64,000 bases of DNA from Splendidivirga corallicola (lineage in GTDB: Bacteria; Bacteroidota; Bacteroidia; Cytophagales; Cyclobacteriaceae), in assembly GCA_030442035.1 (NCBI GenBank), contig JAUJEA010000002.1, forward strand, positions 248,001 to 312,000, written 5' to 3'. Shown in pieces: positions 1 through 9,786 of the stretch. Position 1 is the first letter of the stretch. Each line of letters starts with the position of its first letter. Position numbers and translations under genes: made by a program. The notes beneath the pieces are model-generated. The model ran no database searches. It had not been told where the DNA came from and worked only from the letters and a program-made list of their open reading frames with translations.

Positions 1-39
1 TTGTAACAGCTTTGGTATCACGACTGGTTTCATAAGAAA

Positions 40-64
40 GAAGCACTTCATGATGAAGTGCTTC
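40..64 (-). terminator. Perfect hairpin downstream of the outer-membrane receptor gene
   Basis: An 11-base inverted repeat (GAAGCACTTCA / TGAAGTGCTTC) with a 3-base loop lies about 40 bases past the stop of the minus-strand receptor gene. On the minus strand it is followed by TTTCTTATG, a modest T-run, so it fits an intrinsic terminator for that gene. Confidence 0.6.
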
Positions 65-103
65 AAAACTATGAAAAGTGGCTTATGATTGTCTAAAAAT
101 GTT

Positions 104-2593
104 CTAAAATTCTCCTCCGTCTCCTTCAAAATCTCCCCTGTTCCGGTTGGATTCCCTTTTCTTTTTCTGATTCAAGCGATAGCTGAATGATAGAGTGATC
201 TGTCTTGACCTCCATTGAAATTCACTTTCAGAATAAAAATTCTCACCAAAAGTCTCAGAAATCCTTTTCCTGGAATTAAAAAGATCCCTTACATTTAATT
301 GAACCGTAGCTTTATTTTTAAGGATATCACGACTCAATCCCAAGTCGGCGTAATAGGTACCTTTACTTCTTCCTTGTGGTGTTTCCTGAGGTGCTCTGTA
401 ATTGAATCTTAGTTGAAAATCCACCTTTTTTGCGAAAGTCATTCTTGAGCTGATCCTGCTTGTCCAGCTATACGTATCACTCTGTAAGGTGCTGCCCAGG
501 TTTCCACCGTCGGTAATAGCTCTGAAAAAATTTGCACTTCCATTCACTTTCCACCAATCCAGTAGGTCTTTGGAAAATACAAACTCAAAGCCATATGAAT
601 CGCGATTTGAAAGATTTTCAGGACGCCTTACACTAATACCCTCATCATCCACGGTGCTGATCCTTTGAATTACACCATTGGTCCTTTGATAATAGACACT
701 TGAACTTAATGATGATTTATCCCAATATCTTATATAGCTAACTTCAAAAGAATTTGTGAATTCCGGGTCAAGGTTAGGGTTTCCACCAAATTGATTCCTG
801 GAATCACTGAATGTAAAAAAAGGATTGAGATCCCAAAATCTTGGTCTTCTTAACCGTCGACTATAGCTCCATTGGATGGAATTGCTTTTATTGAATGTAT
901 AAGTAAAGTGAGTGCTCGGGAAAAGATTGGAATAAATTCGATCATTTACCTCATTTGTCTCTTCCAATTCCGTTACAACATCAGATATTTCAACTCTTAG
1001 GCCTACCTGATAGGAAAACTTGTTTATCTCATTTCCAACCAATGCATATGCCGCATGTATATCTTCGTTATAAATGAAATGATTAGTTAAGGAAGGAATA
1101 TTGATCCAGCCATCAATATCTGAGAACTCTTCAACCACATAATCATTGCTAATTCTTCTAAAACTACCTCTGTAGCCGGCCTCGAACTTACCTTTTTTAC
1201 CAAACGGATGGATATAGTCTGTTTTAAGCAATAAAGTTTCCTCACCCTCTTTATTCCCGGATCTCTGTCTCAAAGGATCTTCCTCAACTGGTAAGTTATT
1301 TTGACCAAAGGTGGTTTCAACGAAATCCGCATTTTCTTCTTCAGTACTTTTTTGGAATTGTAAATCCGCCGTCAAAACCTGTCCTTCACGGGCAAATTTC
1401 TTATTATAATTTAGGGAATATTCAAGGTTAGGCTCATCCTCCTCTTCCTGCTCTTCTCGTATCACCGTTTGAACCAGGTTTCTGTTGGAATCGAAATCGC
1501 GGTAGCGAATTCTTGAGTCATTATCCTCCTTCGAGATCCTGTACATAAAGGAACCTGTCAATGAACTGTATTTATCAAGATACAGATCCATCCCCAACCT
1601 GATATTATTACCAAATCCTCCTCTGGTGTGTTCCCGGTCACGATCAGTTGAATAAGTAGAATCTGTTAGAAAAAACTCCTGAAAGGAAGTTCCGGATCCC
1701 GGATTTTCTCTGCGGCTGAAACCATAGTTCATGAAGAGATTCATTTTTTCTCTGCGATAGTTAAAATTGAGCGCGGCTCCGTAGCTATTTGGATAACCAA
1801 CATTCAAATCCAACGCTCCATTCACTCCCTCACGGTTTTCCTTCTTTAAGACTATATTAATAATTCCGGACATGCCTTCAGCCTCATATCGTACAGACGG
1901 ATTCGTAATTACTTCCACTTTATCAATGAGATTTCCCTGTAACTGGCGCAAGGCATCAGTGCTGCTTAAACCTACCAAACCTGAGGGTTTGCCATCGACT
2001 AGTATTCTAACATTCTGACTTCCTCTCAGGCTGACATTTCCATCAATGTCTACACTCACAGAGGGGATATTGTCGAGAATATCTGCTGCTGAACCTCCGG
2101 CATTAGCAAGATCTTTCCCAACGTTGAAGATCTTCTTATCCAATGATAATTGTAATTCGCTTTTCTCAGCTCTCACCTCAACCTCTGCCAAAACCTCAGT
2201 ATCAGAACTTAGCCTGATTGTACCGATGTCTTTAATGGGAGCCTCTTTATTGAGTGTAATATCCTTCAGGCTTATAAGCTGGTAAGAAATAAATTGAACG
2301 TTGAGTATATAGCGACCTGGCTGTGCAGTTATTTCAAAAATACCGTACTTATCTGTCACGCTCCCTGTTACAAGTGTTGAATCTTTTTGATTAAAAAGTG
2401 TAACCGTAGCATATTCCAATGGTTTTTTACTTTCTTCATCAAGTACTCTACCCTTAATTTTTAATCCCATTGATCTTTCCTTTCCACCATTGTCAGCCCC
2501 TCTTTGCCCCTGCCTTTGCTGACTCTTTGAAGTTTGCACGAGGCATAAAAGAAAAACCATCAATACACACAATACACGTAGGTAATTCATCAT
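104..2593 (-). CDS. TonB-dependent outer-membrane receptor, OMP_b-brl_3 type
   Basis: Outer-membrane receptor of about 830 residues. After a signal peptide ending near SKSQ comes a carboxypeptidase-regulatory-like beta-sandwich (about residues 45-135, ending in an FISYQ strand), then a plug domain (about 150-255, with NIPSVSVDIDG and LRGSQNVRILVDG) and a long beta-barrel ending in an aromatic-rich strand. Proteins of this architecture import or bind an unknown ligand across the outer membrane; the substrate cannot be read from sequence. The longest frame opens at a TTG, so the tandem ATG codons at 2593/2590 are preferred. The two-component pair directly upstream on the same strand may regulate it, a frequent arrangement in Bacteroidota (inference). 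Confidence 0.88.
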   Translation of the reverse strand: MMNYLRVLCVLMVFLLCLVQTSKSQQRQGQRGADNGGKERSMGLKIKGRVLDEESKKPLEYATVTLFNQKDSTLVTGSVTDKYGIFEITAQPGRYILNVQFISYQLISLKDITLNKEAPIKDIGTIRLSSDTEVLAEVEVRAEKSELQLSLDKKIFNVGKDLANAGGSAADILDNIPSVSVDIDGNVSLRGSQNVRILVDGKPSGLVGLSSTDALRQLQGNLIDKVEVITNPSVRYEAEGMSGIINIVLKKENREGVNGALDLNVGYPNSYGAALNFNYRREKMNLFMNYGFSRRENPGSGTSFQEFFLTDSTYSTDRDREHTRGGFGNNIRLGMDLYLDKYSSLTGSFMYRISKEDNDSRIRYRDFDSNRNLVQTVIREEQEEEDEPNLEYSLNYNKKFAREGQVLTADLQFQKSTEEENADFVETTFGQNNLPVEEDPLRQRSGNKEGEETLLLKTDYIHPFGKKGKFEAGYRGSFRRISNDYVVEEFSDIDGWINIPSLTNHFIYNEDIHAAYALVGNEINKFSYQVGLRVEISDVVTELEETNEVNDRIYSNLFPSTHFTYTFNKSNSIQWSYSRRLRRPRFWDLNPFFTFSDSRNQFGGNPNLDPEFTNSFEVSYIRYWDKSSLSSSVYYQRTNGVIQRISTVDDEGISVRRPENLSNRDSYGFEFVFSKDLLDWWKVNGSANFFRAITDGGNLGSTLQSDTYSWTSRISSRMTFAKKVDFQLRFNYRAPQETPQGRSKGTYYADLGLSRDILKNKATVQLNVRDLFNSRKRISETFGENFYSESEFQWRSRQITLSFSYRLNQKKKRESNRNRGDFEGDGGEF

Positions 2594-2870
2594 AGAAATC
2601 AATTTGAGTTTATTATGTTAAGCTCTAATATTTATTTGATTGTAAAAGATATAAGACGAAAACACTGGATTTGTTTGTTACTTTCTTTCAATTAATTTTC
2701 ACAAGTTCCACAAACATCTTTAACCTAATCTATTTCGCATCCAATCTTTAAGTCTTATATCTATGAATTGTTTGGGTAAGAGTATTTAGTAGTTCTTTTC
2801 AAATATACGAGCACAGTCTGTGTCAATTTTGTACGAAATTTGAAGGAAATTTGATTTTTTGATCAAACTG

Positions 2871-4130
2871 TCAATTATTAAAGGAAATAACCAAAGAATG
2901 TTCTCCATCAACATAATCGTATTTCACTCTCAGGTTATTCACATCACATATTTTTTTGATAATAGCCAACCCCAACCCTAAGGATTCAGCGCTTTGGTTT
3001 CCCTTCTTAAACCTGTCAAACAGTTGATCGGGCTCAATATCCGGATCAACTCCCGTATTGCTGATAGTTAAACTTTGGTGATCAAGTTTAACCCAAATGG
3101 TTCCGGACTTTATATTGTGCCTTATGGCATTTTGAAATAAGTTGGAAAGCAGGATATCCGCCAGATGAGGATGGATATTCAGTCTGACATTTTCTTCTAT
3201 TGATTGTTCCAAATGAATATTCTTGAGATCAAGCAATTCCTTGAAATCAAAAAGTATCTGTTTCACTTGTTGGGATAAGTCAATTTCTTCTGTATTGTGA
3301 AACTCCTTATTTTCAATTTTGGTAAGCAGTGATAGGGAATTACCCAATTTTGATAGTTTGGAGATCGAATTGTATGCGGCATTTATTAATTCTAACTGAT
3401 CATTCGATAGTTTTCCGGACTCCATAAGTAATTCCATTTTACCCTTGGCAATGGCCAGAGGTGTTTGCATTTCATGTGAGGCATTTTCAGAAAACTCTTT
3501 TAACGTCTGGTAATCGTTTCTCACCTTTTCCGTCATTCGCTCAATGAAGTCATTGAGCTTTGCAAATTCTTTTGTACTGGAATAGGGTAAATCAAGTGAT
3601 TCTGCATCCTGAAGGCTGAAATTCCGGATTTTCTGCAGGGTTATGTTGAATGGTTTGAATAACCAAACATAAATCAATATGTTCAGCAACACGATCACGA
3701 CCAGCAACAATAGGTATGTTCTGGTCAGTGATTTTTTTACTCCATCATAAATATCATCGGATTCCACTACAATATCATGAAGCGTAATTTTATAGAAAAC
3801 ACTGTCAATCTTTTTCCAGGAGGTTAGCTTCAAATTTAATTCCATACGCTTCAACCACGGATGCCAAACTAAGGTATCGGAAAAAACATTACGCTCTTTT
3901 ATATTGAGAACACCTAATGAATCGATCTGAATCTTTTCATTGTTCAGGGCGTCAGGCAAACTACCTTCACTGATGGAGCGGCTTAAGATCTTCATTTGTT
4001 CAAAAAGGTGCCTTTTTTCTTCCAGGGCGATCTCTTGTTTGAAAATATCAAAAGTGATAATGCCTCCGATAGCAAATACAACAAGCGTACAAAGAAGATA
4101 TACCAATGTGATCTTATTAAGCAACTTCAT
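2871..4130 (-). CDS. Sensor histidine kinase
   Basis: Membrane histidine kinase of 419 residues. An N-terminal membrane segment (about 8-28), a periplasmic sensor loop of roughly 110 residues and a second membrane segment (YLLLLVVIVLLNILIYVW) are followed by a HisKA domain with the H-box FSENASHEMQTPLAIAKGK, in which the histidine is the predicted phosphorylation site. The HATPase domain has an N-box (NLFQNAIRHN) and a G-box (LGLGLAIIKKI). Its ATG overlaps the response-regulator stop in an ATGA, so the two are co-translated. The periplasmic part matches no sensor family I recognise. Confidence 0.93.
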   Translation of the reverse strand: MKLLNKITLVYLLCTLVVFAIGGIITFDIFKQEIALEEKRHLFEQMKILSRSISEGSLPDALNNEKIQIDSLGVLNIKERNVFSDTLVWHPWLKRMELNLKLTSWKKIDSVFYKITLHDIVVESDDIYDGVKKSLTRTYLLLLVVIVLLNILIYVWLFKPFNITLQKIRNFSLQDAESLDLPYSSTKEFAKLNDFIERMTEKVRNDYQTLKEFSENASHEMQTPLAIAKGKMELLMESGKLSNDQLELINAAYNSISKLSKLGNSLSLLTKIENKEFHNTEEIDLSQQVKQILFDFKELLDLKNIHLEQSIEENVRLNIHPHLADILLSNLFQNAIRHNIKSGTIWVKLDHQSLTISNTGVDPDIEPDQLFDRFKKGNQSAESLGLGLAIIKKICDVNNLRVKYDYVDGEHSLVISFNN

Positions 4131-4810
4131 ACAACCTGTGAATTAAATTTATACCCAATACCATATAGATTTGAGATATAGTCCTTACCTCCTGATTTGG
4201 TAATTTTCTTTCTTAGATTTTTAATATGTTGGTAAACAAAATCGAAGGAATCCTGCAAATCCATATAATCACCCCACAAATGTTCGGCAATAGATTGTTT
4301 CGTTAGTACACGATTTTTATTGGCTAAAAAATAGAGCAAAAGTTCGTATTCTTTGCCTGTCAGGACCAGCGCTGTATCACTGATGAATACCTCATGTGTA
4401 TCGGTATTGATCCTGATTTCATTGAAAACAACTTCTTTACTTCCCTGAAAATTTCTTCTTCGGTAAATCGCCTTTAGTCTGGCATTAAGCTCAGGTAAGT
4501 GGAAGGGTTTTGTAAGATAATCATCAGCCCCCAGGTCCAGTCCGGTAATTTTATCATGCATAGCATTTTTGGCCGAAATGATCAATACCCCAACTTCAGA
4601 TCGATTTTGTTTTAATGTTCTAAGCACATCCATACCATTGCCATCAGGAAGCATGATGTCCAGCAGTACAATGTCATAATCAAAGGAAATTAATTTTTGA
4701 GTAGCCTCCTGATAGGAAAAGGCTTTTTCACAGACATAACCCTCCTTGGACAAATATGTCGAGACATTCTCAGAAAGAGATTGATTATCTTCAACGATCA
4801 ATAATTTCAT
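4127..4810 (-). CDS. OmpR-family response regulator
   Basis: Response regulator with a receiver domain (phospho-acceptor Asp in VLLDIMLPDGNG) and a C-terminal winged-helix DNA-binding domain (LTGKEYELLLYF, IAEHLWGDYMD, then a recognition helix and wing ending at the C-terminus). It forms a two-gene operon with the downstream kinase through a 4-base overlap. The open frame extends to 4834, but the ATG at 4810 gives the usual MKLLIVEDNQ start and has a purine-rich AGGGGCGAG just upstream, so it is preferred. Targets are unknown; the adjacent receptor gene is a candidate. Confidence 0.93.
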   Translation of the reverse strand: MKLLIVEDNQSLSENVSTYLSKEGYVCEKAFSYQEATQKLISFDYDIVLLDIMLPDGNGMDVLRTLKQNRSEVGVLIISAKNAMHDKITGLDLGADDYLTKPFHLPELNARLKAIYRRRNFQGSKEVVFNEIRINTDTHEVFISDTALVLTGKEYELLLYFLANKNRVLTKQSIAEHLWGDYMDLQDSFDFVYQHIKNLRKKITKSGGKDYISNLYGIGYKFNSQVV

Positions 4811-5005
4811 CTCGCCCCTAAGATAAGGAAGCAATTTGAAGAAAATTTGAAATACGCTTTATACCTATACCATTAGGGAAAATCTTTTACAGAAATCTAA
4901 TAGAGAAAGTAAGGAAAAGGAATTTGAGAAAGTCGCAATTCCAGGAGATTACATTGGTTACAACTTTCCCGTTTCCTGTACTAAACCTAACTTATGAACG
5001 TGAAT

Positions 5006-5779
5006 TTATAAAGCCTTTATCTTGATATTCCTGAACCAAATAAAGCTTCCATGGTCTTGCAATCCTATCAAACCCTTTTTGGCCATGGCATAGTCGGCAT
5101 AATTCTTCCATTTACCACTTTGTTTTCTTTTATACCAATCATCTGACCAGGCTTCGAATGATACCGTCATTTTACCATTGAGCCAATATTCAACCTTGCC
5201 TCCATCAAATTTAATTCGGGATGAGTTCCATTCTCCGGCTGGCCTTATGATCTTATTGGCTGAGTCGGTATAATACATGGCATAATCCGCACCTACCTTT
5301 TGCCACTCTTCCAGCTTACCCGGAAATCCTAAATCATCGACCAATTGATATTCCGGGGCGTTTTGATAGGGTGCTTCATATTGATCTCCCTCTAGCACAT
5401 GATAAAATATGCCGCTATTTCCGCCTTCAGAAATTTTCCACTCAAGGTATAATTCGAAATTTTCAAATTCCTGTGCTCCATATACAATATCTCCGCCGAT
5501 ATCTCCTCCTTGCCCCAATGATTTTAATGTACCACTTTCAACAATCCAGCCGGATGGAAGTGTTTTCTGGTTAAAGCCTCTCCAGCCCTCGGAACTTTCA
5601 CCATCGAAAAGTAGTAACCATCCTTCTTCTTTTTCCACGGCCGATAATACATTGTCTTTTTTCGTTTCTTCCGGCACTGCTTCACTGGAAGCATTTTCTG
5701 ATGAGTTATTGGTTTTCGGAGAATTGCAACTAAATAGTCCTGCTAAGAGTATGGCAAGGTATATAGATCTGATTTTCAT
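5006..5779 (-). CDS. DUF1080 (3-keto-disaccharide hydrolase-type) lipoprotein
   Basis: Secreted lipoprotein: a short hydrophobic signal ends at Cys in AGLFSCNS, followed by a Ser/Glu-rich linker. The rest is one DUF1080 domain, a concanavalin-like beta-sandwich starting at GWLLLFDGESSEGW and including WKISEGGNSGIFYHV and the C-terminal GLIGLQDHGSFIWFRNIKI. Members of this family bind or hydrolyse modified sugars, and some cleave 3-keto-glycosides. No oxidoreductase partner is adjacent, so the substrate is open. The start at 5779 gives a normal signal length; an in-frame ATG at 5800 is an alternative. It stands as a single gene. Confidence 0.85.
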   Translation of the reverse strand: MKIRSIYLAILLAGLFSCNSPKTNNSSENASSEAVPEETKKDNVLSAVEKEEGWLLLFDGESSEGWRGFNQKTLPSGWIVESGTLKSLGQGGDIGGDIVYGAQEFENFELYLEWKISEGGNSGIFYHVLEGDQYEAPYQNAPEYQLVDDLGFPGKLEEWQKVGADYAMYYTDSANKIIRPAGEWNSSRIKFDGGKVEYWLNGKMTVSFEAWSDDWYKRKQSGKWKNYADYAMAKKGLIGLQDHGSFIWFRNIKIKAL

Positions 5780-5925
5780 ATCTCTGGATTGTTTTAGCAT
5801 TGCTTTCAATATCGCTATGATACTTTAGAGTCAAGTAATTGAATACTGAATATTCAACAGCAAGATAGGAAATGGAGGGTCAACGGATGGGGTAATGACT
5901 GGGGTATAAATCTTAAATTTGCGTT

Positions 5926-8298
5926 TTATTTAAAAATATCTGCAAAAGTTTTTTGCGAAGGTTCGCCATAGGTAGATTGATACACTTTCTGATAATGGTC
6001 CAATGTTTCTTTGGCCAAAGCGTGTTTGCCTTGAGTCACCAGCACCTTGATCTTTGTCTCTATTGCCGGTTCTGATAAGGGATCTACCAACAATAAAGCA
6101 TCGGATATCTCCAGTTGTATCTCCGGTTCATCCCCAAATAAGTCAGATCCAAGTAGAGGCAATAGTAGGTCCAAAATTTCATCATGAAGGGCACTCTTTG
6201 GAGTATCCAACCATTCCAAATCCATGGCAGGCAAGAATTGACCATTATTTAGAATTGCCAGTATTGTCTTTAATGCATCATGCTTTTTTTTGATACCATT
6301 TTGATCAGTCCTGGAGATAAACGGAGTCAGTTGGTAATACTGAGCCAGATCCACATGAACATCTTCATTCCATGACACTTTCCATTTTTTGTCTGTGTAA
6401 TCAATAGAAATGCCTGTATTATCGGACAAGATCTCCCGTATCCTGTGCATCAGTGTACTCCGGTTATTTTTTACGCTTTCCTGCGTATGACCTGGCCAAA
6501 GTATTTGAGCCATTTTATTCGAAGTTATACCGGCATCCTTGATTGAGTTAAGCAGAATAAGAGTAAACAGTTCTTTTCTTCTCGGAGAAAATTGTGGTGT
6601 TAAGTCTTCTCCTCTACTATTCATGAGTTTGAACCCTCCAAACAAAGTTAAACTGGTTCCGGAAGCACCGGGTCTCCTTAAAACTGCTTTATCGATCTGA
6701 GGTGGAAAATGTTTGTTTGCTATGGTATCAATTTCCCTGACTGTATCGGATCTGGTTTTTCTGTAGATAAAGAAAGCAATAGATGAAGCCAACAAGATAC
6801 CTGCGATATACCAAATGGCAGAATCCCTGGTTCCATCTTCCGGAGTGGTGTCATATATCTTTTTTATCTCTTCATCACTAAGTGCCCTGCTCCATATCTT
6901 CAAATCATCCATTAATCCGGCATAATATTCATCCCATAAATTGGTCCCAACCAAAAGAGATTGATGTGTATATTCCATCTCCGATGCTTCAGTGCTACCT
7001 ACCAATTCTCCATTTATATAAAAAAGAATTTCCCGGTTCTCAGAATAAACAAAGGCCAGATGTTGCCATTCGTTGAGTTTGACCGAAGCATTTTCACCCA
7101 CATGATCGCGGATATCGGGTGTGGTAAAGAGCATCAATCCATCCCGGCATTTAGCTGAAAAAGCTTCTCCTTTTCCAACAATACTTCTGTTCCCATCCAA
7201 TTTGGTAGGTTTTATCCATGCGCTTACGGTAATTGTTTCAAATCTGACTTCCGATAAATGACCCAGATCGATATAGCTTCCGTTTCCGTTGAATTTGGCA
7301 CATAAACCCCTTTCTTCGTCTTCAATGATTTCGACATTAGAACTGATACTTCTACTTCCAACATCCACATTGTTATCCGTGCCATTCTGAAAATCGAGGA
7401 AAAATTTTAATCCATCAGATAAATCATATCGATAGGCTTCAAAAATCTTCACCGTTTCCGAATTAGCCAGATTGAAGCGTACCAAGTCAGGGGAAAACCA
7501 ATAACCTTTCTTTTCCGGGCTGATATTATTGTTTTTCAAATGCACTTTTCCAGTAGATACCAATGGTAAGTTTTTCCAATAAACCTTCGAAAGCTTTTTA
7601 CCATTTTCCAATGCTATTGCTCGAAACCAACCTACAGAATTTAGACTATCGAAATAATCTTTGAAAACTTCAGGTTTTTTGGTAAACATGAAGTTTGGAA
7701 GTTTGCCTGAATGATTGATTATATTATCAAGTCTTTTGAGCTGTTTCTCTTGTCCAATATTACCTTCTTCCACCCATTGGTCATGAAGCACAATTAAACT
7801 CTTGGGCGTATCACTAAAAGGAGTCGTGGTCGTATCATCGGAATGGTGAATCAACCATGAGCCATATTGATCAAAATTTAGGAATTGCTGAGATGAATCA
7901 ACTGAAAAAACGAATAATCTCTGTTGGCTATCCAACTGAAGCTCCAGTCCGGATTGTAATGATCCCTTCCGGTACACCAGGGGCCATAATCCCAATGTCT
8001 CAAGCTTTTGGTTAAAGTTCTCAGATACGTCCTCTACAAATAATGAAACGATCTCTTCAGGATTGCTTCTTAAAAAGCTTTCCAGAATTTTAAGGTTTAT
8101 GTCAGTGAAATCTGACGCCTTCCCTCTAAAAGCCCTGTATCCCTTATTTAGCTCAGATCGTATGTTCTGAAAATTTGTGCTACCTAAATAACAATAATCA
8201 TCCAGGCAGTATTGAGCCATTGAGGCAAAAGGTGAGCATACGGATAATGCGACAGTTACACATAAAAAATAGCTATATGATAAAATGAGGTTCCTCAT
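5926..8298 (-). CDS. Membrane-spanning PLC-like/LamG sensor fused to a SARP-type transcription factor
   Basis: A 790-residue one-component receptor. Order: signal peptide (about 1-29); a region resembling the second half of a PI-PLC-like phosphodiesterase fold (KILESFLRSNPEEIVSLFVED), without the usual catalytic histidines that I can see; a LamG/concanavalin domain (about 290-480, with ITVSAWIKP, LNEWQHLAFVY and AGLMDDLKIWSRALS); one membrane helix (IWYIAGILLASSIAFFIY); then a cytoplasmic winged-helix region (LTLFGGFKLMNSRGEDLTP, SPRRKELFTLILLN, MAQILWPGHTQESVKNNRS) followed by a BTAD-like helical domain to the end. I infer that ligand binding outside the cell controls a DNA-binding head that stays at the membrane. 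Regulatory targets are unknown. Confidence 0.8.
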   Translation of the reverse strand: MRNLILSYSYFLCVTVALSVCSPFASMAQYCLDDYCYLGSTNFQNIRSELNKGYRAFRGKASDFTDINLKILESFLRSNPEEIVSLFVEDVSENFNQKLETLGLWPLVYRKGSLQSGLELQLDSQQRLFVFSVDSSQQFLNFDQYGSWLIHHSDDTTTTPFSDTPKSLIVLHDQWVEEGNIGQEKQLKRLDNIINHSGKLPNFMFTKKPEVFKDYFDSLNSVGWFRAIALENGKKLSKVYWKNLPLVSTGKVHLKNNNISPEKKGYWFSPDLVRFNLANSETVKIFEAYRYDLSDGLKFFLDFQNGTDNNVDVGSRSISSNVEIIEDEERGLCAKFNGNGSYIDLGHLSEVRFETITVSAWIKPTKLDGNRSIVGKGEAFSAKCRDGLMLFTTPDIRDHVGENASVKLNEWQHLAFVYSENREILFYINGELVGSTEASEMEYTHQSLLVGTNLWDEYYAGLMDDLKIWSRALSDEEIKKIYDTTPEDGTRDSAIWYIAGILLASSIAFFIYRKTRSDTVREIDTIANKHFPPQIDKAVLRRPGASGTSLTLFGGFKLMNSRGEDLTPQFSPRRKELFTLILLNSIKDAGITSNKMAQILWPGHTQESVKNNRSTLMHRIREILSDNTGISIDYTDKKWKVSWNEDVHVDLAQYYQLTPFISRTDQNGIKKKHDALKTILAILNNGQFLPAMDLEWLDTPKSALHDEILDLLLPLLGSDLFGDEPEIQLEISDALLLVDPLSEPAIETKIKVLVTQGKHALAKETLDHYQKVYQSTYGEPSQKTFADIFK

Positions 8299-8513
8299 TC
8301 TTTGTATCAGCTTCGTTTGGCAAAGGAATCAATAATTAACATTGATTCATGATTTACACTCGCAATCTTATATTTCAAAAATAAGCAAACCACGAAATCT
8401 TACAATGCTCCGGCTTCTTATTACTGGCGTTGATCAGTTATTTTGTAGGATCGTACAGCTCATTGAAATGAGAATACTAAAACAACATTGTGAGCAAATG
8501 TTCTCAAAATTTC

Positions 8514-8909
8514 TTACAACTTCTGCAATCCTAACCTGATGGTATCTAAAAGTTCTTGTTTATCCCAGGGTTTGTTTAGGCAACTAAACAAATTAGCCTC
8601 ATTTTTTGCACGCTCAATGGCCTTATGGTCAATCTGACCTGTAAGCATAATTTTTATGATTTTGGGATGTCTCTTATGGATCTCTATTAAAAATTCATCA
8701 CCTTTCATACCAGGCATTAGCCAATCACAAACCACAGTAAGGACATTGACCCCGTCTTTAAAGAGTTCGTCAATAACTTCAAATCCCTCCTGCGCATCCT
8801 GAGCAAATTCAAGTAGAAATTCATTTCCAAATCCCTCACGAAGCTGAACTTTCAAACTGTCCAGCACCAATTTTTCATCATCAATACACACAATAGCTCC
8901 TGTTGGCAT
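8514..8909 (-). CDS. Stand-alone response-regulator receiver protein
   Basis: Single receiver domain of 131 residues and nothing else. The acidic pocket is in CIDDEK, the phospho-acceptor Asp in VVCDWLMPGMKG, the Thr in MLTGQ and the Lys in LNKPWDKQEL. It closely resembles the receiver domain of the hybrid protein at 60704 (shared PGMKG, LTG and KPWDK signatures), so the two belong to one paralogous group. With no output domain it probably acts by protein-protein contact or as part of a phosphorelay. No kinase gene is adjacent. Confidence 0.9.
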   Translation of the reverse strand: MPTGAIVCIDDEKLVLDSLKVQLREGFGNEFLLEFAQDAQEGFEVIDELFKDGVNVLTVVCDWLMPGMKGDEFLIEIHKRHPKIIKIMLTGQIDHKAIERAKNEANLFSCLNKPWDKQELLDTIRLGLQKL

Positions 8910-9312
8910 GATCGATCCTTTTTGTACTTAGCTTCCTCCCAAAGATTTCCTCAGATTGTTTCATCTTTGTAATTACCTCCCAAAAGATAGTGTTACAAAA
9001 ACATTTATAATGTACGCCTCATTACAATCCTGAATACTAACCCTACTTCCCAATAGTAAGACTGGCATAGGATTGTATTAAAAATCTATCGCTGATTTTA
9101 GGAACCATCTTTTCACCTCCTATATTTTATCATTGGCAATTCTTTCTGTGTATTGTAAAATTTGTCTGCAACATGAACATGCTTCCTAATGTTTATTCTC
9201 TGCAGATCAGGCTTTGAAAAGTGATAAGTATATGATTATCAAATATATCAATGCAGACAATGCAAATAAAAGCAATAATAAATAAGCAATGCATAGTTCA
9301 ACGAATATTAAA
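8910..9312. other. Intergenic region upstream of the BlaI-type operon
   Basis: About 400 bases between divergent genes. I see no open frame with coding character and no RNA gene; the DNA is AT-rich and presumably holds the promoter of the receiver gene. The first palindromic operator begins at its right edge. Confidence 0.5.
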
Positions 9313-9328
9313 TGCTAAAAAAATAGCA
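9313..9328. promoter_or_regulatory. Palindromic operator, copy 1 (TGCTA-N6-TAGCA)
   Basis: TGCTAAAAAAATAGCA, a perfect 5-base inverted repeat around an A-rich centre, about 65 bases before the BlaI-type gene. It differs from copies 2 and 3 by one base. BlaI/MecI repressors bind dyads of this size, so this is a likely autoregulatory site. Confidence 0.75.
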
Positions 9329-9370
9329 TTTTAATTGACATTGTCTCCCATTATTTCCAAATTTACTTAT

Positions 9371-9386
9371 TGCTAAAAAATTAGCA
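9371..9386. promoter_or_regulatory. Palindromic operator, copy 2 (TGCTAA-N4-TTAGCA)
   Basis: TGCTAAAAAATTAGCA, a 6-base inverted repeat ending 8 bases before the ATG of the BlaI-type repressor. Repressor bound here would cover the start region. It is identical to copy 3 in front of the prolyl oligopeptidase gene. Confidence 0.8.
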
Positions 9387-9393
9387 TATATAA

Positions 9394-9786
9394 ATGGAAT
9401 CAAACCAACATTATCAGAATTTAAGTAAACGAGAGAGACAGATCATAGATATCATTCATAAAATGAGTGAAGCCAGTGTTATGGATGTTTTGGATCGATT
9501 GCCCGACCCTCCTACCTATAACTCAATAAGGGCGATTATCATGATCATGGTGAAAAAAGGATATTTAAGACATCGAAAAGAGGGAAAAAAATATCTTTAT
9601 CAGCCAGTAGCCAAGGAAGAAACTGTAAAACAGGGAGCATTAGGTCATTTACTAACCACGTTCTTTGACGGATCAGCCCCAAAGGCCATTTCTTCAATAT
9701 TGAATATCACCTCTTCAAAACTATCTAAAGAAGATTTTCAAGAACTCAAACAAATGATTGAAGACGCAGAGAAAAAAACCAAATAA
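9394..9786 (+). CDS. BlaI/MecI/CopY-family repressor
   Basis: Repressor of 130 residues: an N-terminal winged helix (LSKRERQIIDIIHKM, ASVMDVLDRLPDPPTYNSIR, then the wing GYLRHRKEGKKYLYQPV) and a C-terminal dimerisation helix region. In the known Bla/Mec systems such a repressor is removed by cleavage that depends on a partner M56 membrane peptidase, and the next gene, overlapping this stop by one base, encodes exactly that. Operators at 9313 and 9371 indicate autoregulation. The ATG lies 8 bases after operator 2. Confidence 0.93.
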   Translation: MESNQHYQNLSKRERQIIDIIHKMSEASVMDVLDRLPDPPTYNSIRAIIMIMVKKGYLRHRKEGKKYLYQPVAKEETVKQGALGHLLTTFFDGSAPKAISSILNITSSKLSKEDFQELKQMIEDAEKKTK

